From the NCBI GenBank assembly GCA_023525975.1, contig CM042032.1, positions 76,964,260-77,028,259 of the forward strand: a DNA stretch of 64,000 nt, given 5' to 3'. Under the pieces are notes generated by a model, which made no database searches, had not been told where the DNA came from, and worked only from the letters and a program-made list of their open reading frames with translations. This document shows positions 11,764-24,439 of this stretch, piece after piece (the stretch's first letter is position 1; each line of letters starts with the position of its first letter). The position numbers and the translations under genes were made by a program. This DNA comes from Smallanthus sonchifolius. Its lineage: Eukaryota; Streptophyta; Magnoliopsida; Asterales; Asteraceae.

Positions 11764-14279
11764 TGTAACATCCAAGAAATTTATAAGCTAATAGTTCAGG
11801 TTAGTGGACGACCCGAACCTATATTAAATGTAAATGAGGGGTAAGATTTGCCACGCATGAGGCGTTTTGACAACATTAGGTAACATAGTTAGTCGTTTAA
11901 AAAGATAGTTTGGGATCGAAACGTACGAAGAGAATTAAGAGGGACCTGATTGGAAAGTTGGGGGTTTAAAAGCCACCTAATGGCAAACCCTAGGCCATAA
12001 TGGGCCTAGCCGTGCGCACGACGGTAGACGCGAAAGGGAGAGAGAGACGTCGGACGACGTGGTGGCCGGAGAAGGCGAATTCGAGCGGGGAACTCTACGT
12101 GGGGCTAAGGTAACTCTCGTTCTTATCTTTTTGTTATACATTTTCGCTTGTGTTTAGCTAGAAACCCGTTTAGGGTTGGGCTTCGCGACTATGGACGATG
12201 GCTGAAGTGGTTACGGGTGTAGCAGGCGGTGTCGGAAGGGAGAAGGTGAGCGATGGTGGTCGGGTAGTGGGTATCGGCCGGTGGTGGCCGTAGGTGATGA
12301 TGGTGACGGCTGCAGTTGTGTGACGGGGAGACGGCGGCTTCTAGTGTTCCCTGAGACGGTACGACAACGATAATAGGCAATGACGACCCTCACGGTGGCA
12401 GCAGTGGTGGCACTGCGGCGGCGTAAAGAAACGAGGGGGACACATGGAGGCGAGCCGTGTAGGGTTGCCCGACGAGGAGGATGATAGTAGTGCATAGTGG
12501 TGGCCGGTTAGTAGTACATGACGACAAGGACGAAGGAGGCGATGGTGCACGAAGGTGGTGAAGGTTCACGGTGGTGTGCGACGTTCATTGGCGGTGATCG
12601 GCGAGGACGAAGATGACGAGGGTGAGAGTACACGGTTCGAGTATTCGTGGTGGTGCAGGGACGAGTTTGGGTGCGGTTACGAGACGAGCTAGTGTTTGCA
12701 TAGCGGCGTGTTAGTGATTAGGGTTTGCATGGCGGCGTGTTGGTGATTAGAGTTTTGATGGCACACATGCGTGCATGCATGGGACCCGGTTTGAGTATTC
12801 GGATTCTAATCGGGTCAAGGACGGTCTGATACACGTATTCGTGGGGCTAAGGTTTAGTGAATCGGGTGGACGAGCAGATGAGGCCAAGTGTCGGGGTTTA
12901 CTTATGTTCATGCGTGTTCGACATATGTTTAGGACGTATTCTAATCGTGTGGTCATATGTTGACAGGTTGGGTTCGAGCGTGAACGGACGAGTTGGAGAG
13001 CAAGGACTAAGGATCAGCATAACTAGTGAGTTTCTAAACCCCTATTTAATGTTTTTACTGTTTTGGGGCTATCGTACATGCTCGCGTGTATTATTATATT
13101 AATCAAATGTATTACGAGTCATGATTTAAACCTGAAGCATTTTACGAGATCATTATGTAATAATGAAACTAAGGGTCTATGTGGTGTCCTTAGGTGGTGT
13201 GGACTATGGGTTAAGATGATAAGTGTGTGTGTCGTACTATGAATTGTTTGGGATGAGTCGGGAAATGAGTTTATACATGTTATGATTATATTTAGGAGGT
13301 GTTGGCATGGGAACCCGTACGTGGTTCATGCTTAGTTAACGAGTCATGTAAATGCTAGTATGCTGTTATGCGTTATATGCTTGATGTTGTGTGTGTTTGT
13401 GTCGTTGTCCTTGTGACACGACGGATGATGTTGTGAAGGACGAGGTCCTTCGGGAAGTCACCAAGAGTGATAATGCCTTTGGGGGTAGTGATGAGCTCGG
13501 AATATGATGAAAGCCTTGACAAGGGTAAGCCTAACGAGGGCGGTGGTGACGAGGTAATTGTTGTGTGCATTTATGTTTGATTTATGTTGCATGCAAGTGT
13601 TTATTGATAATTAATGTGTTGTGATGTTATTGCTTTGATGTTAAGCAATAGATTGACTGTGGTGTGAGAATGAGGTCGTGTTTACAACTACTGTGTAGTA
13701 GCCCTTGTAAGAGTCATTGTTAGGGCTAGTCAGGTCTATGTTTAGGAGTCCGGTTGTTTTAACCAGATTTCGTGCTGATACGTGTGGTAAAGTACAGGTT
13801 AGTAGAACGGTAAGTTCGGTCCATGTCAGGGAACTTACAGGGTTATGGGTATGGGTTGAGTCTAGGGTTGGTAAACCCTTATGGGATATTGTAAGATAAC
13901 AAGGATTATCAAAATGTCAATACGACAAAACTATTTTTTAAGGACAGTAATGTCCTGAGTTGAATTAAATATTATCGGTGACGTGAACATTTCTTTTAAA
14001 AATAAACTGTTAGAACTCACTCAGCGTAGCTGACTTTGTATGTACGTTGGATTGTTTTGCAGGTGGGTTTACGTGATGAGGTATCTTGGCTTAGGAATTG
14101 TGCTACTCGGATTGGTGTTCATGCATTCGTAAGGTTTAGTTAAGAACGATAACGAGTTAAAATAAATAAAACTATTTTAATTAACACTTTCGCTAATTTT
14201 TTTTAATAAATAAGTGTTTTAATAAGAGAATACCCAGTAATGAGACCCAACTGTAGTATGCCCGGTTCGGGGCCTTATA
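11764..14279 (+). repeat. Solo LTR (2516 bp) inside the plastid insertion
   Basis: The unit starts TGTAACATCC and ends GGGGCCTTATA (a decayed TTACA end). It is flanked by perfect 5-bp repeats GAATA (11759-11763 and 14280-14284). Removing it joins two plastid segments in the expected order. Inside is a GC-rich block (12000-12700) and a block 'gttagaactcactcagcgta' (13998-14017) whose reverse complement occurs near 20340 in another LTR. The overlapping open frames around 12190-12960 look like composition effects. No internal retrotransposon region remains. Confidence 0.8.
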
Positions 14280-15172
14280 GAATAACTTCGACAGCGGATC
14301 ACGAAATCTTGGTCATCTTCTCAGGGAGTCTGCTTTAAAATTTCAAATCTTTCGCCCTGCACCCACCCCTCGAGTATATGCTTCAACGGGAAGCACACAA
14401 GGGTTGATTATAAACCTTTAGTAAAATGATTGCCCGTAACCCAACAGATAAAGTACATTACATAGCTTTACATAGTCCGTTTTAGGGATTGGAGACTTAC
14501 CAATTCAGTGACTTTGTCACTTGACGTTCTCCAAACGGGTACTGTCGGGTCGATGAATTCAATAATAGACACATGTTGACATTCCAGCCTTCCTTCGCCT
14601 TTCATGGCTACATATCTTTCTGGCTAAGGAATGGGAAATCATTCTCCTGTTCCATGAATCCAATTTGCATTTCATCCGGGAAAAGCCATCTTTTTCTCAA
14701 CAATGCTTTTGTCATTTGATCCAATAGTGTTTTGTTAGATAGGAACAGATTTGATAAATACTGATAACTCTCGGATAGAGTATTAGAACGGAAAGATCCA
14801 TTAGATAATGAACGATTCGTTCTAAGCCATCTCTGGCGATTAATCAACAATTCGAAGTGCTTTTTCTTGCGTCTTCTTGATAAACCAAAGTTTATATAGA
14901 GATGTAGGAGGATTTGTTTGGGGAGTAAGAAGCCCCTTTGACATCTCTTCATCTGCAAATAATTCTCGATGTGAAAACACAGAGACAAAGGGCTGAGCTT
15001 TGAATAGGAAAAAGAGTGGATCTGCAGGGTCCCAAATGAATTGGCTTATTCGAAAAAGGCCTTGTTTTTTGGAAGATCTATCTCATGTCTGGTACTACAC
15101 TGTTCCACTCTATAAGAACTCAGAATCATTCTCTTGAAGCTCATCCTCTTCATCATAAATGATCCGCTTAAG
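14280..15172 (-). other. Nuclear plastid DNA, part 2 (spacer and ycf2 3' end)
   Basis: This continues the plastid segment interrupted at 11763. First comes about 320 bp of spacer, then the last part of ycf2 on the minus strand. In plastid genomes, trnL-CAA and ycf2 also lie close together on opposite strands, as here. The spacer is shorter than I would expect, so a small deletion is possible. Confidence 0.75.
14602..15172 (-). pseudogene. ycf2: ycf2 3' fragment (nuclear plastid pseudogene)
   Basis: The minus strand between 14988 and 14608 encodes a sequence I recognise as the C-terminal end of plastid Ycf2, with segments such as [33 protein letters not shown] and [18 protein letters not shown]. 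Ycf2-like sequence continues upstream to about 15172 ([12 protein letters not shown] and YDEEDELQEN-like stretches) but in shifted frames and with an early stop. Near the end, a TGG codon after KDM has become TAG two codons before the normal stop. The fragment is about 190 codons of a protein of more than 2000 residues and is not functional. Confidence 0.85.
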
Positions 15173-16099
15173 AAAACTATTACATTTTCTTTCAATAGTT
15201 AACTTAATTTGAGATTCATCTCAAATCGATATATTTTACTATAGTCTATAGATATGATAATTGAAATATTTCTATAAGATTAAAATAGGAACGTTAATTA
15301 GATTTAAATCTTATTCAAAGAACAAATGTTACATGTAGTTTGGGTAAAAATAAATTAAAATTGGTTATAGTAAGTTCAAAATAGATTAAATATATCATTG
15401 TGTTAATGTAAATGTCCCAAGATTGTAATTTAAAATTATAATCTTATTAGGTTAATTATGAATCATTAATAAGTTATTATTATGATTTTTGTTTGATAAA
15501 CATGTGACAATTATGATAATAAAATGCATGTACATTACCTATGTGTTTTCATTTCATGATGTAAAAACTACTAAACATGATTGGTTTGGTTATCTATAGT
15601 ATGTAACAAACCACTTTATGTTGATCATTAAGATTGATAAAGAAAGCATGCACAAAGTTCGTCCGTATGGGACAAAGTTCGTCCGTATGTTTGTACCAAA
15701 ATATGTAACTTAAGTTACCTTGAAAGATAGTATTGTGCAAAGACTCTTTTGCCCCTCCATTGCATAAAACCTAGCTACAATATTATCGATGTATGTTTCA
15801 TGTAGTACGAGCAGGAGTATATACAGGGGTAGATCTAAGAGTTCACTAGGGGGTGGCGAGGCACCCGCTGAGATTGATGTTAACACTGGAAAATTTCTAT
15901 TATTTTTTTGCTATCATCTTTGATTTAAGAGTTTTTATAAATACAACGAAAGTCTTTTTCAAAAGGATCGTTTCATCATTTTTTCCAACCTCAAGGGTTG
16001 TATTTGTAAACATCAAGACTCAGTTGAAAACAAAAAGTCTTGTATTTATTTTATAAACATAGGGATTTAAATACCCTTTTTATTTTGATTACAAAACAG
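15173..16099. other. AT-rich stretch, nothing recognised
   Basis: No coding similarity is seen. A small tandem duplication of 'acaaagttcgtccgtatg' lies at 15653-15690. The open frame at 15853-16056 has no recognisable motif. Confidence 0.5.
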
Positions 16100-17397
16100 A
16101 GTTTGAAATCAAATACATCTCTTGTCTCTTATGGACAAGTTTAAGCCACCGAAAATAGTACTATCCAGGGTTGATCAATCCTCCGGTCCTATCTCCTTTT
16201 CTTTTCTTTAAGATTTCCTTTATACGAGGCCTGAGAATCCTACGTATAAATTATCCTTTTCACTTCTCTTGGGTCAGATCTTATGTCTGCCCGAATCCCC
16301 ATTTTCATCATATTTTATTCGTTCCCTAAAAACATTTTGAAAATAAAACGTCAGCGCGAACGCCGGTGAATACAATTATATTGACATTAAAATCATTTGG
16401 CGCAAACAAGCATTAATTCATAATCACAACTTTATGTTCAATCCACACATTCAGAAGGCCCGTCCTGTTCAATCGCACCATAGTATACACTGGCGTCATG
16501 TTTTATAAATATAGACAAGTTTGCCTCCGAAGTTTTTATAAGACAAGCAACAGCCGCAATCCGAGAATTTCACCCGAGACCCGTGTATCCCTTGCAAATT
16601 TTACGCATACCTATGGCCTGAATGCTTTATTCGTAGAAGAACGTTGAGCATTATTCCCTTAACCTTATTTCGCCATTTTCGTAAAAGTAAATGTTTGACA
16701 CAAGCTTTGAAAGAAATAAAGTATTCACCTTGGTTTATATGAATGAGCCTCTAAGATTATAAAGCTAGCCTTCTAACTTGATCTTTCTAGCATATCAGCA
16801 CTTCTTCGAGAGTTTCTTCTTAAACCGGGCACTACAACGAGCGGGAATCGAACCGGGATCGTCGGGAGTCGCCTAGGGATGCTCTAGAACAAGCTTTGAG
16901 AAGAGAGGAATGAGTTTGGGATGAGAAAACAACTGAATTCGATCAGCTATTTATAGGGCTGATTCAGGAGTCGTGACGGACCGTTACGGGTGGTGACGGT
17001 CCGTCACCAGATTAGGGTTTGCGAGTCATCGGACACGTGTCACCGCCTAGTCAAATTATGGCGTGACGGACCGTTACCAGGCGTGACGGTCCATTATGGA
17101 GTGATACGTGGCGCACCAGGGTGAGTTTGGAGCTGTAACGGACCGTTAACAGTCGTGACGGTCCGTTATAGGGTTTCCACACGTCAGAATTCGTTCATTA
17201 GTCACCAGACACGTGGCGCGTCATCAGGGTTCACATGCCAAGCCCGTAACGGACCGTTACCGTCCGTGACAGTCCGTTACCGTTTGATTTTGATGTTTTC
17301 TACATTTTGAACCTTGATCTTGGGTATATTTACACTTATAGTCCTTGTGGTTTGTACCTTGCTTAAATCTTGGACATTTTTTAGGGCAGGTGTCACA
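16100..17397 (+). repeat. LTR-like relic ending in GGTGTCACA
   Basis: The right edge (ggcaggTGTCACA, 17385-17397) looks like a Ty3/gypsy LTR end, and the hairpin array at 16973-17280 resembles arrays in the other LTRs of this window. It abuts LINE coding sequence at 17398. No matching left terminus, primer binding site or coding region was found, so extent and family are uncertain. Confidence 0.35.
16973..17280. repeat. Four-copy array of GTGACGGACCGTTAC hairpins
   Basis: Four copies start at 16973, 17063, 17134 and 17245. Each has a left arm G-T-(G/A)-A-C-G-G-A-C-C-G-T-T-A-C, a 5-9 base spacer and a right arm that is its near-perfect reverse complement. Each copy can form a hairpin of about 13-15 bp. 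Confidence 0.85.
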
Positions 17398-19382
17398 CAA
17401 ATGGGGTTTGGGCCAAGATAGAGAGACTGGATATTGGGCTATCTTAGATCGGGGCGATCTTACATTCTTGTAAATGGCTCTCCAACGGACAAGTTCCCCA
17501 TGGAGCGGGGCGTTAGACAAGGTGACTCGATATCCCCTTTTTTATTCATTGTGGCTATGGAAGGTCTGTCGGCCATGATGAAATCTGCTACGCAAAAGGG
17601 TCTTTTCAAAGATGCGTGTCTTCTAAACAATGGTCCAACTATAACCCATACGATGTACGCAGATCCTTAACCTGAAAAGAATCCTAAGATGTTTCTTCCT
17701 GGTTTCTGGGCTCAAGATAAAGTACCATAAAAGTAAACTAATCGGGGTTGGGACTTGTAGTCAGGAGTGTGTCGAATTTGCGTCCATTATGGGGTGTATG
17801 AAGGAATCCCTCCCTATCTCCCATCTCGGCATGCCGATTGGTGCAAACATGAGATTATCAAAAAATTGGGAACCGGTGGTGAACAAACTAAAAGAGAGAC
17901 TCAACTCCTGGAAAGCCAAAACATTGTCATTTGGTGGTAGACTTACTCTGGTTAAAGCGGTACCGGGAAGTCTCCCCTTATACTTTCTATCGATGTTCAA
18001 GGCACCAATCAAGATCATAAAAGAGTTAGAATCCATTAGAAGGATATTCCTATGGGGGGTGTAATTCCAAAAAGAAAATTCACTGGGTGGCGTGGGACAA
18101 TATCATAAAACCTAGAAGGAAGGGGGGCTTGGTGTAGGTGGCCTATCGACAATGAACCAGGCCCTGTTGTCAAAATGGAAATGGAAAGCTCTATCGGATC
18201 CGTCAAGCCTCTGGGCTAGTTGTATCAAGGCAATACACAAGACTACAATGGAAGACCAATACAAGCTTAATAAAAAATCAAGGGCGGATAGCTGGTCGGC
18301 GATTATCAAGGCTAGGAAAGAACTTGGATACGTGGAGGAACCCCTTAATAACTTATTTAGGAAGCACATCGGTGATGGAACCAACTCTTCTTTCTGGAAC
18401 TTGGCTTGGTTTGGTACGATCCCTTTCCGAAACATCATCCCTGCATTGTACTCTCTTGACCGAAACCAGAAGTGCTACATTGCGGATAGAGTGAATTGCA
18501 TGACATCCGGTGAAGTGATATTCAAGTGGGTCAGGAAAAAAGGGGCTGAAACTGACAATCGCTTGGTCGAAATAAGGGATTTGGAAGATATGATAAAGGA
18601 ATACAGGTTCAACGAGGGTCCGAATAAATGGGCTTGGGTTGGGGATCTGGCACATTCACTACGGAGGCATGTAGAAGATGGATTAACGAAAAATTGGTGG
18701 AGGGATCATCTGCGGAGGTAAACTGGTTAAGATGGCTTCCTCTCTCGGTACGTTGTTTCGTGTGGCGCCTTCTCCAACATAGACTCCCGATGGCAAAAGC
18801 GCTGAGGAAGAGAGGTGTCCCCCTTCCTTCCGTCAGATGTTCCTTGTCTCTCCTTGAGGATGAGGTTGAAGACCACACCTTTGTTAGGTGTCCTGTAGCA
18901 GAGCAGACGTGGAACTTGATCTCAAAATGGTGGAAATTGGATGTATCGCCCTGCCATCCATCAAGGAAAGAGTAAAATTCATCACAAAAGCACATGGTTC
19001 AAGTAAGGTTCTTCCGATTCGGGTTCTGATTGGTTATTGCACGTGCTTGGTAATTTGGAAATCAAGGAATCGGTGGCTATTCTTAAACGATAGGACACCG
19101 GTGGAAAAAATGGTGGAGGATATAAAAATTCTTGCCTTTATGTGGATGTAAGCTAGAGGTAATAAAAAACATTGCTCATGGGAAGAATGGGTACTAAACC
19201 CTACAATAGGTGTGAGGTGATAAACCATTAGGTAAAAGCAAATCTCTGATTTATCTAATTGTTTGCATGTTTAGTCCTGGATAGGTGAGTGATTTTGCTC
19301 GACGAGCGGGTGTTGTAATTGGAGTATTGCTAATTCTCCGCTAGCTATTTCTATGAGTATATCTCTTTGTTGTTAAAAAAAA
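17398..19382 (+). mobile_element. L1-type LINE fragment with part of reverse transcriptase
   Basis: Coding blocks in order: the reverse transcriptase fingers/palm (17398-17670, with GVRQGDSISPFLFIVAMEGL and then MYAD of the YADD box), the thumb region (17789-18064, HLGMPIGAN, LNSWKAKTLSFGGRLTLVKA), a spacer domain (18152-18721) and a zf-RVT-like domain (18700-18975, LPLSVRCFVWRLLQHRLPMA, FVRCPVAEQTW). The run of A at 19375-19382 is the tail. The second catalytic Asp and the residues after it are missing because of a small deletion at about 17667. Several frame changes follow and an in-frame stop lies near 17420. The copy cannot encode an active enzyme. Confidence 0.85.
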
Positions 19383-20235
19383 TCCGATCTTGTTGATTAT
19401 TGGGGTACTATGAGTTACAAATTCTTTTGCTTTAAATAGAAGTTATAATCAATTTTTAAAACAATTGTGATTTATGGTACATTGGTACTATATAATTAGA
19501 TGAGCAAAATTGAAGGCACATATTCCGCGGGTTGGTTGTGTGTTTAAATCATACAACTTTACACGTACTTACACGTGGTTTGCCCTCTCCTTGTAATCAT
19601 TCTATCCAACAACCATTATTCCCAACATCCCATCATCCAAATCACTAATAAATTTCCGTCACAAAATGTATAGTTTAAGTTTGGTAAAAAGTTAACAATG
19701 CTATCTAAATATAGTTTAATAAAAGTATTTGAATGTAACTACTTATTTAAATATTCTCCAAAATCAGAAGTAGGAAATATTGAAACAAAATCCATGTGAT
19801 TAATATGAATAATATTTAGAACAAGTATTTTAAAGATGTAACAGGAGTTTGTTCACGACACTTTTTTCAACTAGTTGGAATCGATTGAAGAATTATAATT
19901 AGATTTGGAATTTAAAGTTGTTAAATGAGTCGAGATTTAAAGGAATTAGAATTAGAATTTGTCAAAATAATTTGTATCTTTCAAAATTATTGAAATTTGA
20001 GATACATTTGTTTGATGTTTATTTTGTAAATTTATTAAAAATAATTTAAGAAGTGACGGTAGTAATGGTAGAGGCATTGCCATTGATGGTGAGAGAGTGA
20101 GAAATTTCAACTTATTTTATTTAATTCCTTTAAGAATTTTATTTGATTTTCCTTTTGCTAACTAGTAACCCAAGTTAACTTGTCTAATACAAAAAGAAAC
20201 TTGTCTCAAACAACATAAACTCAAACATAAACGGA
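19383..20235. other. AT-rich stretch, nothing recognised
   Basis: No coding similarity, terminal repeats or RNA gene could be identified. Confidence 0.5.
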
Positions 20236-21402
20236 ATGTCGGACACTGATCTTCGGGTAACTTTCTTCGTCAAGCCAAGCATTCACATTCATCTACATCC
20301 ACCTACACTTAACTGATATGTATACTAAAAATCAGCAACGCTGAGTGAGTTCTAACGTTTACTTTAAATCAATCATACAAAAAATTTACAAATACATACA
20401 TACTGCCATTAAGACAAAACTTTACATACTTTACTATTCAAAACAATTTAAAAACATGCGATAACCGTTAATTCCTTTACACTGTACTGCCCCCATGGCT
20501 CACGTCCATAAACCGACAATACTGCTTAACCGTCAATTCATTTACATTGTACTTCCCCCATGGCTCACGTCCATGAACCGACGAGTACCTGATCAATGCC
20601 CCCAATGGCCAACAGTCATGAACCGACAATACCGCTTAACGCTAAGGGGAGGTTGTGTGGACCTCCCGAGCAACCGCCGTCACCCATCCCAGTTGTACAA
20701 CCGTTAACGAACCACAAAGGTTCTTACTAATGGGTATAACCAATAATTGACATCTTCTATAAGTAACATCTGTCCCCAAAGGTGCTTAATAAGCTGGTAC
20801 ACATTCCCGTAGGAAAACTGTTCACTTTCTTTTCATAAAACTTTCTTTAGATCTTGTTCAAAACTTTACATATAATATGCCTTTGTTTATGTATATAAAA
20901 TATAGTAAACTTTTGCCATAAAATATCTTTGCTTTACTGAAAACATACTTTGCACATGTATTATGCCTTTGTTTATGTATATGAAAATATAGTAAACGAT
21001 TGCCAATAATACAACTATACTTTACATAAATCGTATGTTTGCCTCTTTTAAACATTTCTTTAAAACATAACATTCGCCTTTGTCTATTGATATAAATATG
21101 TAACAAACACTTTACACTAAGTATACGCATCACCCCTAAAGCAGGCAAAAAGATGATTAGAACTCACCTGGTATCTTAGCTGGAATGTTCTACTTGAATC
21201 ACACATAATCTGGATAATCATAACAATTCAAAGCATATTAGACTTTACCTGACACTAAACGGTTTCACTACTTTCTAACCAGGCGAACTAAGGTTAAGTT
21301 CGCCTCCGATAGACTCATCGAACTTTTGCTTAATGCAAGATCTGGCGAACTTAGGCCAAGTTTGTCCCCTATAGATCTAGGTGAACTTACGGGCGAACAT
21401 GC
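20236..21402 (-). repeat. Older minus-strand LTR, left part
   Basis: The block 'aacgctgagtgagttctaac' (20337-20356) is the reverse complement of a block in the solo LTR at 11764, which gives the orientation. The rest is at 31006-31551, where the plus strand ends GGGATGTTACA, i.e. a minus-strand LTR start TGTAACATCCCG. The element at 21403-31005 splits it; 'gcgaacttagg'-like repeats continue on both sides of the insertion. The left terminus is not certain. Confidence 0.5.
20463..20700. repeat. Short tandem repeat around 'cccccatggctcacgtccat'
   Basis: A unit of about 65 bp containing 'aaccgacaatac.gcttaac' and 'cccccatggc(tc/ca)acgtccatgaaccga' is repeated three to four times with divergence. 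It lies inside the older LTR. Confidence 0.5.
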
Positions 21403-24350
21403 TGTAACATTCCTGATTTGCCGACCCTATTTTAATTTATTTTAATTAATAAAATAACAATACGACATTTAAAACCTTCAAGGACTAGTTGTGTAATTAG
21501 TCAAATCTAATTATAATTAAGTTTGAAAGTCAAAAATTGAAGAATTATGTTCCCGTTGACTTTTAATAAATTAAACTAACAAATCTTTAACCAACTTAAC
21601 TCAACTCAAAACCGAGGGACCAGTTCCGCCAGATTCAAAACTTTTAAACATGAAACTGCAGGGATTAATCTGTAATTAACCCATTTTTGATTTAGTTTGA
21701 CTTTGGAAAGTCAAACTACCGTTTTTGACTTGAATCAGAACCCCACTCCCGAAATCCGTTGCAATTCGTAACCGTTTTACATGTTGGTGTCATTATCGAT
21801 CATTATGGAGCAATTATCAGCGTCATCAGTACACGATTAAACTCCATTTACATCTAATTAAACCATGACCGTCGACCTCATTCTTATTACTCACCAATTC
21901 ACAACTATCGATTGTTTACACAGAAATCGACCACCTGCAAATCTCAAATGAATCCCCTTGAACCTGTTACACCATCCAATTGCATCGAAGAAGGACGCAG
22001 AGTCGCCGGAAAACCGATCCCGTCACAGTCGGCATTCGTTTAGTCGATCGCGGTCAATTCGAACATCATTCTGGTAATTGAACCTATCATTAGCTTCGTT
22101 TTTATCTATAGATTAAAAGCCCTATGCTTATTAGGGCTTACATTATGGAATCAAACATGATCCGATTCTAGGGTTCTTGACAATTTTGGATTTAATCGAA
22201 ACCTACCCCCGACTCTGTCTAAATCAAATTAATTCATACCAGTAGATTCAAAATCCATTTTTAATTGATAACCCTATGCCAATTCAGCCTCATATCATCG
22301 ACTTAATCAAGACCCTGTAACTAGGGTTCGTTCATAAAACGATTTGGGGGTTTCGACCCTAGACTTAATCATAATCCAATTAAACCATACTGACAGATTC
22401 GCAAGACCCTAATTAGTAAAAGCCCCATGTTTCTATCGTATTCCATTATCAGAATCATTCAAAACAATTTTGGGTTCAAACTTAGGGTTTCGGCTTTTGA
22501 TTCCGTAATTAAACGATCCCAAACCCGTTGTTTTTGCAATTAAAACCCACCTCAGACTCGTTTGATGACAGCAAACAAAACCCCTATGATCTTATATACA
22601 GTCGTTACCGGACTTGGTGGAATTGGGGCTGGGTTCGATCGATCTAGAGTAAAGGAGAAGAACTCACTGGCTTTCTGTGTTAAAATCATTTCTGCCCGGT
22701 CTTGTGTGCAATACCCTAGCGGGCGGAGTTGGTTAGGTGAGTGTGCTGGTGTGGGAGAGACCCGGGTTCGAGTCTCTCCACACCCTTTTAAATTTTAAAA
22801 CGTTTTTGACTATTACTTTAATATAAAAACAATATCCTATATTATTATATTAATATATTAATGTGTTCTAGCCTCGTAAAACCACCCGTAGGCTCGGGTT
22901 TGATTTGTAACCATTCTTCACTTAAAAATACCAACTTTTAAAATGATATAGTTATATTATTTTCAAATCCCGACTTTGAATAAATAAAATATTTATATTA
23001 TTTTCAACCTGTGACTCCAATTAAAAATAATATATATATTTAGATATTTCTTCGCCTCGTTTACAAACTCGTGTAACGTTTTCAAACTTATAAATAATAT
23101 AATTATTTATATTAGTTACCCACGTTTATATCCTCGAATAAAAATAGATATGTTTATTATTCATATAAGTTACAATTTCAACTCACTTAGTGTTAAATGG
23201 TATGTAACACTAGTTTTTATAAACTAATATATATTCACCCAAATTCAACGCATTTTCATGTCTAAATAACTACATAAGGATAGACTTATTTATTTTGTTT
23301 ATATCTAAAACAATATAATTGCATGCTACGTTTTAAATAAATAAATCTAATTTATTTAGTTAATTAACCCCAAACTCTAAATCATTATTTTAGAGACACT
23401 ATATCCCGACTTTAATAGTTATAAAACAATTATCCAAGAATAAAACGCAAACACCTACGCAATCCTTTTACATAATCCGACACGAACTCATTACACAATT
23501 CCCTATACTCACATCCTTTGAAGCCCTAGAATTAGATTTAGATATGTTATTAATTCATCTTCATACGCAATACACTCTAGGTTAACGTTGTGCGTTACAA
23601 GGATCACTTTGCTACCTAGAGTCTCGTGTTAGCTACACATTTGATTCAGGTGAGTTTACATAGCCCCTTTTTACTGTTTTTGCTTTTGGGGTGAAACTTG
23701 TTATCAACTTTATCTATTTAAACAATTCAGTATATCTTGTGCTTGATCTTTATACTTTATATTTGAACTACTTGGTGACCATTGCATGTGTTTCATGCCA
23801 GTACATTCATTAACTTGCAGCCCAAGCCTAAGGTAGTACCTAACATGATCATTTATATGGGAAACTGAAACTATAACTTACCACAAGACCTTGGCGGGTT
23901 TTGTTGGGTATCAACTATAACTTGGAGTATCCGCTTGCTCCCTTTTTTAAAATGGCAATCAGTGGGATTGCGTATCTGGTTTTCTAATATCAGGCTTGAA
24001 TTGTACGCTTGGAACCTTGTGTGTTCTCACATATATGCTTTAGACATGCTTTGAACATATTGAATTGTAATCTATACTAATTCTTTTGGGTGTCAAAACC
24101 TGTGTATCTCACCAACTACTTGTAGTTGACAGTTACTTACATGTTTCAGGTGCACCTGTTTGAGGACCACTTGCTCACCTAGGACTTGGACCTAGTTTAA
24201 TTTAATTTATGTTTTGAACGTTTCATTTTCCTATGTAACGGATGCTTTTAAATTGAATAATAAATATTATCATATTTAATAGATGATCATGTGCTTATGA
24301 ACAACCTCGTCAGCCCCGACGTTTAATCCGCCGCCGGCCGGGGTGTGACA
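21403..24350 (+). repeat. 5' LTR of the LARD-like element
   Basis: It starts TGTAACATTCCTG and ends CCGGGGTGTGACA; 2948 bp, the same length as the copy at 28058. It contains a tRNA-like segment at 22718-22788. The open frame at 22562-22798 occurs in both LTRs but overlaps the tRNA-like segment and is unlikely to be a gene. Confidence 0.9.
22718..22788 (+). other. tRNA-like segment with A- and B-box motifs in the LTR
   Basis: AGTTGGTTAGG resembles an internal Pol III A box (D arm). About 35 bases on, GGTTCGAGTCT matches the B box (T arm) and lies within a small inverted pair GAGAC/GTCTC. A TTTT run follows at once. This looks like a tRNA-derived piece (for example a SINE head) fixed in the LTR; the second copy is at 29373-29443. 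Confidence 0.5.
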
Positions 24351-24352
24351 GA

Positions 24353-24366
24353 TTGGTTTCAGAGCC
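24353..24366 (+). other. Primer binding site (tRNA-iMet type, one mismatch)
   Basis: TTGGTTTCAGAGCC lies two bases after the 5' LTR. It differs from the standard TGGTATCAGAGCC by one base (A to T). Confidence 0.8.
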
Positions 24367-24439
24367 TTGGTTATAGGGAACTAGGTTATTAGACACTCTT
24401 GACCTAGACTATAACATTAGGACACCCATACAATGCCAT

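Noticed and set aside
12189..12963. Several overlapping frames on both strands as possible genes
   Set aside because: They lie in the GC-rich part of a solo LTR, overlap one another and have repetitive Arg/His/Pro composition; this is composition, not coding.
22562..22798. 78-codon frame present in both LTRs of the LARD-like element as a possible small gene
   Set aside because: It is conserved only because the LTRs are duplicates. It overlaps the tRNA-like segment and shows no protein motif.
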